Part shown: positions 7,894 through 15,179 of the stretch, piece by piece
Layout of the letters: each line of letters opens with the position of its first letter
Numbering within the stretch: position 1 is the stretch's first letter
NCBI GenBank assembly: GCA_902782965.1
Contig: CACZPG010000290.1
Coordinates: 1-15,717 of the forward strand
Source of the DNA: an uncultured Lachnospiraceae bacterium
GTDB taxonomy: Bacteria; Bacillota; Clostridia; Lachnospirales; Lachnospiraceae
DNA: 15,717 bases
Direction: 5' to 3'
The notes under the pieces: model-generated
Databases searched by the model: none
Told to the model about the DNA's origin: nothing
Seen by the model: only the letters and a program-made list of their open reading frames with translations
Made by a program: the position numbers and the translations under genes

Positions 7894-8988
7894 CTAGTCT
7901 TTTTTTCTGACACGAATATCTATCAGATTCTTACCTTTGCTTTCATCGTAACTATAGTCAATTTCGCCTGAAGTTTTCTGTACCATTACCAGTGACAGAT
8001 TATTATCAGAATCCCTGATATCAAATGCTTCTCCGGTATAATTGATATTCACAATACTGCTCTGATCCTGCATCGAATACTCAACCTTTACCTCTATTTG
8101 AGGTTTCTCATATCGAGGAATCAGAATCTGTTGAACCACTTCTTCTATTGCAAGCCGTATTCGATATTTATCTGAAGGAGATACATCATTCTGCAGGAAG
8201 TAACGTTCAAGCCTTGATGAAAAACCGATAAAATCATAATCTCTGCTATTGATAAGCTCTTCAAACACCTTAAGCTTCCTGATAAATCTTCTGGTCAGCT
8301 CCTTCTTCGGATCACCAAATATCTCCTGAGGAGTTCCTTCTTCATAAATCCCTCCTTCATCCATGTAGAAAACACGGTTGGATATTGCTTTGGCAAAGGT
8401 CATTTCATGAGTAACAATTATCATTGTCTTACCGCTCTTGGATAGTTCCCGGATAACCGCCTGCACCTCAGAAACCATAGTCGGATCAAGAGCGCTTGTA
8501 GGCTCATCAAGGAGAATGACCTCAGGATCCATACAGAGGGTTCTGGCTATGGCAACCCTCTGTTTCTGTCCTCCTGACAGTTCATCCGGATAGGCAAGCA
8601 CTTTATCCGCAAGTCCTACTCTGCGCAGGTATTCCATACCCGTATCATAAGCTTCCTTCTTGGACTTCCCCAGCAGATCCATAGGAGCAAGCATAAGATT
8701 CTCTATCACAGTAAGATGTCCGAACAGATTGAAGGACTGAAAAACCATACCCATTTTCCGTCTCGCCTTCTTAATATCATATCCTTTGGCTATTATTTCT
8801 TCTCCATTCAGAAGAATACTTCCGGAAGTAGGTTTCTCAAGCATATTAATGCACCTGAGAAATGTAGATTTACCTGTTCCTGACGGGCCGATTACAGAGA
8901 TTACGTCTCCATCATTTATTGTGACAGTAACATCCTTCACAGGAGTCACTCCCTCATATTCCTTTGTAAGATTCTTAATCTCTATCAT
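7894..8988 (-). CDS. Amino-acid-type ABC importer ATPase with RsbW-like C-terminal extension
   Basis: A 364-aa motor subunit of a polar-amino-acid (GlnQ/HisP type) importer on the inner membrane face. Residues 1-241 are a complete ABC domain: Walker A GPSGTGKST (34-42), Q-loop Q84, signature LSGGQKQR (137-144), Walker B VILLDE (157-162), SALD loop and switch H194. Family members normally end near 240-250 residues. This one continues for ~120 residues whose pattern (RIRLAIEEVVQQI, IEVKVEYS, INYTGEAFD, LSLVMVQK, then KNLIDIRVRK) resembles the HATPase_c_2 fold of RsbW/SpoIIAB. The usual N-box Asn is Gln and the G1 Asp is Tyr, so the extension is probably not a working kinase. The ATG at 8988 has an AAAGGGGG site and overlaps the permease gene by 14 bp, indicating translational coupling. 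Substrate not determined. Confidence 0.9.
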   Translation of the reverse strand: MIEIKNLTKEYEGVTPVKDVTVTINDGDVISVIGPSGTGKSTFLRCINMLEKPTSGSILLNGEEIIAKGYDIKKARRKMGMVFQSFNLFGHLTVIENLMLAPMDLLGKSKKEAYDTGMEYLRRVGLADKVLAYPDELSGGQKQRVAIARTLCMDPEVILLDEPTSALDPTMVSEVQAVIRELSKSGKTMIIVTHEMTFAKAISNRVFYMDEGGIYEEGTPQEIFGDPKKELTRRFIRKLKVFEELINSRDYDFIGFSSRLERYFLQNDVSPSDKYRIRLAIEEVVQQILIPRYEKPQIEVKVEYSMQDQSSIVNINYTGEAFDIRDSDNNLSLVMVQKTSGEIDYSYDESKGKNLIDIRVRKKD

Positions 8989-11305
8989 CTGTTTCTACCC
9001 CCTTTAGTATGTCTTCCTTCTTACGTCTCTTGGGATTAATACCTATTTCAACCTTCTTCACAATGAAGGTCAGAAGTCCACCTAATATGAAATATATAAC
9101 CGCCACTGCAATAAGCGGGAAGAATGCCTCATAAGTACGTCCTCTGACTATATCACCCATTTTGGTGAGATCCTGTACTGCTATATAACCTACAATTGCT
9201 GTAGCCTTAACAAGAGATACAACCTCTCCCTTATAGGTCGGAAGGAAATGCGGTACCGCCTGAGGCAGGATTATACGGAAGAAGCATTTGATATCACTGT
9301 ACCCCAGTGCATAAGCTGCTTCCGTCTGACCTTTATCTATGGCCCCAACACCCATCTTAAGCATCCCAAATACTCCTGAACCAAATACAAGAGTAAATGC
9401 AATAATCGATACCACAGTTCCGCTAATCTCAGATTTAGCAAAAATGATATAATACAGGATCATCAGAAGCACTACTACCGGCATTCCCTGTACCAGCCAT
9501 ATCAAAAATTTCGCAATTAAATTTGCCGCTTTGTTTCCTTTACGACATGCCATGTACGCAAGAAAACCAAGAACTGTACCAAAAAGAATTGAAAATACAG
9601 TAATAAGAATAGTTGTTATAATTCCCGAGATGAACAGTTTATATCTGTCCTCTCGTATAAATGTTTTATTGAAGCTGGATCTGATGCTGTTCCATATTCC
9701 AGTCTCCTCTGCATCTGTTCCGGCTGCACGAACGATCAGGACATAATAAGCCGGATAATACTCAACGAAATCCATCTTCTCTTTACGTTCATCTGTTACT
9801 ATTATTGATCCACAGGCCATGTCCGCTTTTCCTGATTCTACTGCCGCAAGTGCCGCCGCGAAATCCATACCCGTAAATTCCACATGAACATCCAGTTCCT
9901 TAGCCATGAGGAGAATAATCTCCACATCAAAACCACAGAGCTTGCCTCCCTCCCCTACATAACTCATAGGCTGCAGGGTATCACAAGCCGCTACACGAAC
10001 TGCTCCGGCCTTACCGGGCCAGTCCTGTTCCGGCATCACCTTGACACTTTCATCAGAACCCGTCCATTTCTTCCACAAAGCATCCTTAGTCTCATCCGTT
10101 ATCTTCTCATAAGCTGCCTGCCAGTCTCCAAGATTTGCATTTCCTTTGGTAAATGCAATTCCAAAAGAAGATTCGCCAAGATTTTCCGGAAAGATAGCTA
10201 TCTCCGGATCCTTATTAACCGCAAGTTCAGAAACCGCATTGTTCAAAAGGCCTGCATCTGTTTTGCCGGATTTAACTCCCAGAATCATATCTGCCATCGA
10301 AGAATAATAAGTAAATTCCTTAACATTTGAAACCTTGGAAGAAATAAGATCCTCAAAAGGCGCCCCCGTAAGCATGGATATAGTCTTACCATTCAATTCC
10401 TGAAATGTCTTATATTCAGCCTCAGCCCCTACTGTAGCATCACCATTCAGACTGTCTGACTGAACTTCACCGGAATCCTCTGATAGAAACGCAAGAACGA
10501 TTCCTCCCGTACTTGTTGCTTTGGAAAAGAGAACTTCTTCCTTTCTTTCCTCCGTAACATTCATATCTGTAGTAAAATCATATTTACCGGATTGAACAGC
10601 CGGAATTCGTCCGTTAAAATCCACATCCCCCAGTTCCAGAGCATATCCTCTGTCTCTGCAGAAACGAACAACAAGATCAATGTCATATCCGACATTCTTA
10701 CCATCTTTGATATATGAGAACGGCATATCTGTAGAGGTGGTAATAACCTTAATGGTACCGTTTTCACCGGTAAGTCCATCCATATCAACGACTTTCTTAT
10801 CTTCATCTATACCAAACCAGATATCATCCATTTCCTGCATGGTACCATCTTCTCGGATCTTATCAATAAATCCGTTAAGTTCAGCACAAAGCACCGCACT
10901 ATCAGGATCATTCTTTTTAAAGGCAAAGCTATAATCCTGATTGGTAATACGATCATGAATATAATCAATCTTAGGCTGCTCCGCATGGATAGACTTTACA
11001 CCGGGTTCATCTCCAAGATAAGCATCTATCTTTCCTGCCAGAAGAGCCGCATTAAGATCCGGATAACTGTTGAAATAGAAATATTCACAATCCGGAAAAT
11101 AGGTTTTGGCAGCATCTTCCATAAGCGTACCGGTCAGCACCCCAAGACGTTTACCGTTATATTCCTGCCAGGCAGCGCCATTACTATCCTGGGTGGTCTC
11201 ATCTGCCGCATAGGTTCCAAAGCCCATTAGTCCAAATAAAAAAATAACAAATACTATTGTTATAACAAGCAATGGTAGATTTTTATTCACGTATATACGT
11301 TTCAT
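8975..11305 (-). CDS. Fused substrate-binding/permease protein of an amino-acid ABC importer
   Basis: A 776-aa membrane protein. Residues 11-30 form a hydrophobic signal/anchor. Next come substrate-binding lobes of the SBP_bac_3 family in the order C-lobe (47-166), N-lobe (183-275), C-lobe (299-416), N-lobe (433-527). A HisM/GlnP-type permease domain follows (about 553-755), with five or so helices and the EAA loop EAAYALGYSDIKCFFRIILPQA (662-683) that docks on the ATPase. Both N-lobes keep the ligand-contacting Arg of T-x-E/D-E-R (residues 254 and 507). GlnP of lactic acid bacteria also fuses two binding domains to the permease, but in N-C-N-C order. AGGGGGAT precedes the ATG at 11305. With the overlapping ATPase gene it should form a whole importer. 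Polar amino acid uptake is inferred from family only. Confidence 0.9.
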   Translation of the reverse strand: MKRIYVNKNLPLLVITIVFVIFLFGLMGFGTYAADETTQDSNGAAWQEYNGKRLGVLTGTLMEDAAKTYFPDCEYFYFNSYPDLNAALLAGKIDAYLGDEPGVKSIHAEQPKIDYIHDRITNQDYSFAFKKNDPDSAVLCAELNGFIDKIREDGTMQEMDDIWFGIDEDKKVVDMDGLTGENGTIKVITTSTDMPFSYIKDGKNVGYDIDLVVRFCRDRGYALELGDVDFNGRIPAVQSGKYDFTTDMNVTEERKEEVLFSKATSTGGIVLAFLSEDSGEVQSDSLNGDATVGAEAEYKTFQELNGKTISMLTGAPFEDLISSKVSNVKEFTYYSSMADMILGVKSGKTDAGLLNNAVSELAVNKDPEIAIFPENLGESSFGIAFTKGNANLGDWQAAYEKITDETKDALWKKWTGSDESVKVMPEQDWPGKAGAVRVAACDTLQPMSYVGEGGKLCGFDVEIILLMAKELDVHVEFTGMDFAAALAAVESGKADMACGSIIVTDERKEKMDFVEYYPAYYVLIVRAAGTDAEETGIWNSIRSSFNKTFIREDRYKLFISGIITTILITVFSILFGTVLGFLAYMACRKGNKAANLIAKFLIWLVQGMPVVVLLMILYYIIFAKSEISGTVVSIIAFTLVFGSGVFGMLKMGVGAIDKGQTEAAYALGYSDIKCFFRIILPQAVPHFLPTYKGEVVSLVKATAIVGYIAVQDLTKMGDIVRGRTYEAFFPLIAVAVIYFILGGLLTFIVKKVEIGINPKRRKKEDILKGVETDDRD
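9725..10405 (-). repeat. C-lobe/N-lobe unit, second copy
   Basis: Residues 301-527 of the permease fusion: LNGKTISMLTGAPFED, GKTDAGLLNN, WKKWTG, then GFDVEIILL, ESGKADMACG and VTDERKEKMDF. The second acidic position of the first copy's GKIDAYLGDE is Asn here, so the two ligand sites may differ. Confidence 0.7.
10481..11167 (-). repeat. C-lobe/N-lobe unit, first copy
   Basis: Residues 47-275 of the permease fusion. It starts YNGKRLGVLTGT...ED, runs through GKIDAYLGDE and IWFG, then the N-lobe GYDIDLV...SGKYDFTTDMNVTEERKE. It matches the second copy in order and motif, with a period of about 250 residues. Confidence 0.7.
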
Positions 11306-11396
11306 TATGTATATCCCCCTGATGTTAAAATTGATTTAAACCCATGAAATCCCATTTTTTCATATTGTAATTCATAAAACATAACAAAAGCGCAAC
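11306..11396 (-). promoter_or_regulatory. Importer proximal leader, weak promoter candidate
   Basis: Between the terminator and the importer start the best promoter-like pair is TTGTTA, 17 bp, TATGAA (four of six matches each), followed by two near-copies of ATGGGxTTT and the AGGGGGAT ribosome binding site. If the upstream hairpin truly terminates, transcription must start here. Confidence 0.25.
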
Positions 11397-11431
11397 AAAA
11401 AAGAACGCGGTCATCCAAAACAGCGTTCTTT
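11397..11431 (-). terminator. Intrinsic terminator/attenuator 92 bp upstream of the importer
   Basis: On the minus strand AAAGAACGC (11423-11431), 14-base loop, GCGTTCTTT (11400-11408) and a run of six T, a textbook intrinsic terminator. It lies 129 bases after the stop codon of the 58-aa gene and 92 bp before the importer start codon. It could end the small-gene transcript or act as an attenuator for the importer. Confidence 0.75.
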
Positions 11432-11439
11432 GAATTATT

Positions 11440-11559
11440 ATATCTAATATGGTCAATAGCAATAATGCCCTTGCTACCTCTATAAACTATGCTACAAGTG
11501 TAGCTTCTTCAAGCGTATTAAAATACTATATTTACTATACTCTTTAATTACGCTTACAA
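11440..11559 (-). other. Structured intergenic leader upstream of the terminator
   Basis: Three hairpins precede the terminator on the minus strand. The first is AAGCGTA(A)TTAAA pairing with TTTAATACGCTT (11511-11555, 12 pairs, one bulge). The second is GCTACA/TGTAGC with a 2-base loop (11491-11504). The third is TAGCAA/TTGCTA (11457-11476). I do not recognise a T-box, lysine, glycine or SAM riboswitch. AT-rich sequence forms weak hairpins easily, so function is uncertain. Confidence 0.35.
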
Positions 11560-11736
11560 CTATATGTCTTTGAACTTGATTCTGACCACTATATCGGCTA
11601 TCAGAATAACCCCCATCACTCCGATCAGCACATAATCAACAGTCTGGAATCCCTTAGACGCTGCACAGACAGCGCATCTGTAAAGAATAAAAATAATAGA
11701 AATGACTGCAACAACTCCGGTAATGTTCTTAACCAT
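11560..11736 (-). CDS. Small two-helix membrane protein, function unknown
   Basis: A 58-aa hydrophobic protein beginning MVKNITG. It has two likely membrane helices (about residues 5-22 and 35-52), two Cys near the first helix end (RCAVCAASKG) and a short basic tail (VRIKFKDI). I recognise no family. A GTG at 11745 would extend it by three residues, but GAGAGGTG lies at the right distance from the ATG at 11736, so that start is used. Its stop is followed by the structured leader and a terminator before the ABC importer, so it may be a separate small transcript. A partner role for the importer or the HD-GYP protein is possible but only positional. Confidence 0.65.
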   Translation of the reverse strand: MVKNITGVVAVISIIFILYRCAVCAASKGFQTVDYVLIGVMGVILIADIVVRIKFKDI

Positions 11737-11745
11737 ATTCCACAC

Positions 11746-11930
11746 CTCTCGTTATGACGCCACACCCCCACATCTGCAGCATTCATCATATATTTATTAT
11801 ATTGTTTTATAGTCAAATTCTACTTTTAAACTTCATATCAGACATTATAACAATTGCTTGGCAATTTTACCATATTTTTTTATATTTTTTTGTTCATTCT
11901 GACAGTCTTCGAAAAACTGTATTCCGGACT
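11746..11930. other. AT-rich gap between the HD-GYP and small membrane protein genes
   Basis: No gene is seen on either strand. It holds the extended -10 above, runs of A/T at 11874-11892, and a 5-bp dyad ACAGT/ACTGT (11900-11918) that lacks a T-run. No clear terminator for the HD-GYP gene was found. Confidence 0.4.
11844..11852 (-). promoter_or_regulatory. Extended -10 promoter upstream of the small membrane protein
   Basis: On the minus strand TG-T-TATAAT is a perfect extended -10; the -35 at the right distance is poor. AATTGC/GCAATT forms a small hairpin just upstream (about 11853-11867). A second candidate, TTGACT near 11815 with TATATG 18 bp on, lies downstream. Confidence 0.45.
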
Positions 11931-13328
11931 CTACTCATGATAAATATAATCCGTATCTTCATCAATTATCTTAAGCATATATTTCGCTAGTTCAGGATCA
12001 AACTGTGTGCCGGAATTCTTCTCTATTTCCTGCCTGACAACATCCTGCGAAAGATATTTCCTATAACTTCTATTTGAAGTCATGGCATCATAAGCATCCG
12101 CAATAGCAATAATCCGAGCTTCAAGTGGTATGTCTTCACCGGATATCTTATCAGGGTAGCCTTTCCCATCATAGCGTTCATGATGCCAGCGAGCTCCTTT
12201 CAACAACTCAGGTTTACTTTTGATTTTGGAGAGAATTTCATAACCGATTATAGGATGTGTCTTGATAATTTCATATTCTTCATCACTAAGACGAGCCGGT
12301 TTATTAATTATCTCATTGGGTACACCGATTTTTCCGATGTCATGCAAAAGCCCCATGTAGTATATATTCTCGCATTTTTCTTTCGGTAATCCCATTTTTT
12401 CACATATCATACGTGAGTATTGTGCAACACGAATCGAATGACCATTTGTATATTTATCCTTAGCATCAATAGTATTAGCAAGCGCTTCCATGACTTCTAC
12501 GGACAGTTCTTTGGTCTCATTTTTGGCAACTACCGCATCATTCGTGGCATTAATATTATTAATGATGGTATAAAACGCCCATATAAACAGGAAGAGAATA
12601 ACTATGGAGAAAACCTGAGCTATCATATGGGGCTCATAACCGGCAAATTCAAATACACAGTAATCAACAGGGTAATAAAAAAGAAGGAAAATAACCGGCG
12701 GAACCACAAAGATCCTCCGATTTACAACTATTGTATTGTCTGTCATTTTAGCCAGCTCTTTTATAATCAGATTATAAATCAGAAGCAGGGCGACAATCAA
12801 AGCAAGGCTATTCATCAATATCATGCTATACTGAAATCTTGTAGAAACTATGGAATTAACAGATTTATTATCTGAAAGTCCCAAAACTACCGCATACATC
12901 AGATAGACATATGTAACCAGCGACACATGGTGTGTTTTAAGCCATTTGCCAACAATACAAGAAAACAATAATACAAGAACAGTATATATAATTCCCATAA
13001 CAGAAAAGATGACCACAGTGGTAAATCGCCACTCATCAGCCACCGGGGTCGAAGAATGTTCTGAATCAAAGCCCTTAAACATGTTTATGACAGTGCTCAA
13101 ATCATAACCCAAAAAGACAAAAACAAAAGTCACTATAACAATAGAAAAAAATATAGATATAGCAAATGCCATATAGGGCTCAGTAAGCAATGTAATCAAA
13201 GCAAGTTTCAGCCGTCTCTTCCCATCCTTAAGAAAGCATTTCTTGATTGAAAGATAAAATGTAACCAGAAATACAACGTAAAACGCAACATTGAATATAC
13301 CTTTAGTAGCAATTAATACTTCTTCCAC
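11931..13328 (-). CDS. Seven-helix membrane HD-GYP protein, probable c-di-GMP phosphodiesterase
   Basis: A 465-aa protein. The first ~258 residues hold seven likely membrane helices (about 5-28, 43-73, 102-126, 135-152, 166-188, 205-226, 235-258) that I cannot assign to a named sensor family. The rest is an HD-GYP domain: NGHSIRVAQYS (H297), LLHDIGKIG with HD at 329-330, KTHP (H358), WHHERYDGKGYP (382-392) with the GYP motif intact, and ARIIAIADAYDAMTSNRSYR. All expected metal-ligand positions are present, so hydrolysis of c-di-GMP or a related cyclic dinucleotide is likely at the cytosolic face. The start is GTG at 13328 with AAGGAG seven bases upstream. The 63-bp gap from the esterase gene and shared strand allow co-transcription. 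Confidence 0.9.
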   Translation of the reverse strand: MEEVLIATKGIFNVAFYVVFLVTFYLSIKKCFLKDGKRRLKLALITLLTEPYMAFAISIFFSIVIVTFVFVFLGYDLSTVINMFKGFDSEHSSTPVADEWRFTTVVIFSVMGIIYTVLVLLFSCIVGKWLKTHHVSLVTYVYLMYAVVLGLSDNKSVNSIVSTRFQYSMILMNSLALIVALLLIYNLIIKELAKMTDNTIVVNRRIFVVPPVIFLLFYYPVDYCVFEFAGYEPHMIAQVFSIVILFLFIWAFYTIINNINATNDAVVAKNETKELSVEVMEALANTIDAKDKYTNGHSIRVAQYSRMICEKMGLPKEKCENIYYMGLLHDIGKIGVPNEIINKPARLSDEEYEIIKTHPIIGYEILSKIKSKPELLKGARWHHERYDGKGYPDKISGEDIPLEARIIAIADAYDAMTSNRSYRKYLSQDVVRQEIEKNSGTQFDPELAKYMLKIIDEDTDYIYHE

Positions 13329-13356
13329 TACTTAACTCCTTATTTCTTATATACCT

Positions 13357-13370
13357 TGTAAACTATTACA
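13357..13370. repeat. Short dyad upstream of the HD-GYP gene
   Basis: TGTAA-ACTA-TTACA. It fills the spacer of a weak promoter-like pair on the minus strand, TTATTA (13371-13376) and TATATA (13348-13353). The predicted start would fall almost on the ribosome binding site, so both promoter and operator are doubtful. Confidence 0.25.
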
Positions 13371-13391
13371 TAATAAGCGATTCCTTTTATG

Positions 13392-15143
13392 CTATTTTGT
13401 TGTAACAGTCTTTGACCCGGACCACTGAGAATACTTCTTCTTACCTTCAACAAGCTTGTAGGTTCTTATTCTGACATAGTACTTTTTCTTAGCTTTGAGA
13501 TTTTTAATTGTTTTTGACTTTTTCTTCTGACCCTTTATAGTAACAGTTTTTTTATTCTTGAAAGATTTCTCTGTACTATACTGAATCTGGTATCCGGATA
13601 TTCCGGATATCTTCTTCCACTTTACCGTAAAGCTCTTCCTGCCTTTTTTCAGCTTCCTGATAGACGAAGCCTCAACTATATCTTTCACACTATCTTCTGA
13701 AATGCTTTCAGCTGTTCCAGGGTTTTCAGTCGTTTCTGAACTTCCCTTTTTATCATCAGGCTGTTCTTTAACGATCGGGATTTCTTCTGTTTTAGTTTTT
13801 CCGCACACTGTGCAGGTATATAATTTCTGTCCGGCTTCCTTCGCGGTAGCCTCTTTCACTATTCTTCCTTCATCCCAACTATGTCCTTTTGCCGGAATAA
13901 CTTTAGGCTCACTTATAACCGCTCCACATACCGGGCATTTCACCCCTTTGGTTTTACCCTCAGTTTCACAGGTTGGTTCTATCACAGTAACATCTTCAAC
14001 ACCCTCTAGAGCATGATCGGTTATCGGAATAATATCCGTCTTAGTTTTCTTACAGGAGGAACAGACATATTCACCCTGACCTTCTACAAGGCATGTAGCC
14101 GGTTTAATAACATTTGTAAGTTTCCATTCTTCATGATCATATTCACCGCACTGCTCTGCTAACAGCTCATGATCATCGGCATCATTCAGCAGTTTATCCT
14201 TCTGAATATATGTAAGGAAAACGAATAACTCTCTGTAAAATGTAAGAGTTCTGTGACTTCCCGGCGTCTCATAAATTGCAAACTCTTTAGTATTTTTACC
14301 ATTTGTTCTGGTTACTGTATCATATCTTTTTACGCTATCTTTGAAGACATTGACTGATTGTCCACCGTATTCATCAAACCCATAGCCCATAAAAAGATGT
14401 GTACCATCAACACCGGAAAACACAATATTCTCTGCTTTTTTTATCATATCCCAGTTATCATCACTAATATAGAAATAATTAGCCGGGCTTAATCCTCCAA
14501 CATTTAAACAAACATCACTATGCTTAACACCGGCGTACAAAGCACCAGCGCCACCCATTGAATAACCCGATACAGATATGCCTGAATCCAGATCTATCTT
14601 TCCTGCTTCATTTACGGGAGTCTTCTGAGCATCAGAAATCTCCCAGCAGTTAATCTCCTGATTCCCCATACGTTTCAGCATAGTTTTAAACTGAGAATCA
14701 ACAAATGCAGTATAGAATTCTCCATTTGAATACTTCATGGTTCTAATCTGCTGAATATATTCATCACTGTCCCGGGAATAACTGCTGCTATCCGGAAATA
14801 ACGGCATAACAACAACCATTGGATCAACATTTCCGGACCCCACCCATCTATTCATATCCGAAACCAGTTCATCCCAGGAATCAGGACCACCCATTCCGGC
14901 CATCATAATAAGAAGTGGGTATTTGCCATCTTTCTTAGGAGTCATCATGTAGAAATAATTCAGCTGGTTGTTATCATCCAGATAACTGCAGATAAGGCTG
15001 TTATATAAATCATTCCCGTCTGCATATACCGTTTCGTTCCTACTATACAGCAGTCCTGAAACAAGCATCACGGTAACAAGAGTGATTGATATAAATGTTT
15101 TTCTATAATTCTTATAGATTTTAAAAAAAGTAATAAACACCAC
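13392..15143 (-). CDS. Secreted alpha/beta-hydrolase (esterase-like) with CxxC repeats and FnIII domain
   Basis: Exported protein of ~583 aa. Numbering from GTG 15149: basic N-region, hydrophobic stretch about 19-35, and a VYA cleavage-like site near 43. An esterase-D/feruloyl-esterase-like hydrolase spans about 47-320, with MMAGMGGPDSW as oxyanion region, GYSMGG nucleophile Ser197, possible acid D248 and PGSH His299. Three ~42-residue repeats with CSSC, CPVC and CTVC follow (343-460), then an acidic Ser/Thr/Glu linker. A Lys-rich fibronectin III domain (about 500-585) ends ...SQWSGSKTVTTK. No sortase motif is seen. The substrate is unknown; a polysaccharide ester is plausible. GTG codons at 15149, 15143 and 15140 are all in frame; GAGAGG ends directly against 15149, so 15143 is preferred for spacing. 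Only ~35 bp from fbp, so probably an operon. Confidence 0.85.
   Translation of the reverse strand: MVFITFFKIYKNYRKTFISITLVTVMLVSGLLYSRNETVYADGNDLYNSLICSYLDDNNQLNYFYMMTPKKDGKYPLLIMMAGMGGPDSWDELVSDMNRWVGSGNVDPMVVVMPLFPDSSSYSRDSDEYIQQIRTMKYSNGEFYTAFVDSQFKTMLKRMGNQEINCWEISDAQKTPVNEAGKIDLDSGISVSGYSMGGAGALYAGVKHSDVCLNVGGLSPANYFYISDDNWDMIKKAENIVFSGVDGTHLFMGYGFDEYGGQSVNVFKDSVKRYDTVTRTNGKNTKEFAIYETPGSHRTLTFYRELFVFLTYIQKDKLLNDADDHELLAEQCGEYDHEEWKLTNVIKPATCLVEGQGEYVCSSCKKTKTDIIPITDHALEGVEDVTVIEPTCETEGKTKGVKCPVCGAVISEPKVIPAKGHSWDEGRIVKEATAKEAGQKLYTCTVCGKTKTEEIPIVKEQPDDKKGSSETTENPGTAESISEDSVKDIVEASSIRKLKKGRKSFTVKWKKISGISGYQIQYSTEKSFKNKKTVTIKGQKKKSKTIKNLKAKKKYYVRIRTYKLVEGKKKYSQWSGSKTVTTK
13770..14123 (-). 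repeat. Three CxxC repeat modules
   Basis: Modules follow W/H-x-x-x-x-V-x-x-x-T-C-x-x-x-G, then C-x-x-C-x-x-T-K-T-x-x-I-P. CxxC pairs fall at residues 363/366, 405/408 and 446/449. The first two modules also keep an upstream Cys (353, 394); in the third it is Ala (EATAKEAG). They may bind zinc or form disulfides. Confidence 0.75.
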
Positions 15144-15179
15144 ATTCACCCTCTCTCAGCTACTCAAAGAACAGATATT

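Noticed and set aside
9884..10330. 148-aa plus-strand open frame
   Set aside because: Antisense to the binding-lobe region of the permease fusion; composition is not protein-like.
8975..11305. Frameshift or truncation explaining the missing first N-lobe
   Set aside because: The gene has a good ribosome binding site and an N-terminal signal directly before the C-lobe, and no N-lobe coding remnant is seen in 11306-11559.
11440..11559. Lysine riboswitch or T-box upstream of the importer
   Set aside because: The AGAGGTAGC stretch only superficially recalls the lysine element; neither the other conserved core segments nor the T-box UGGN motif in context were found.
11900..11918. Terminator for the HD-GYP gene
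   Set aside because: Only a 5-bp stem, followed by A-rich and not T-rich sequence on the minus strand.
12420..12875. 151-aa plus-strand open frame
   Set aside because: Antisense shadow of the HD-GYP gene, with no ribosome binding site or recognisable domain.
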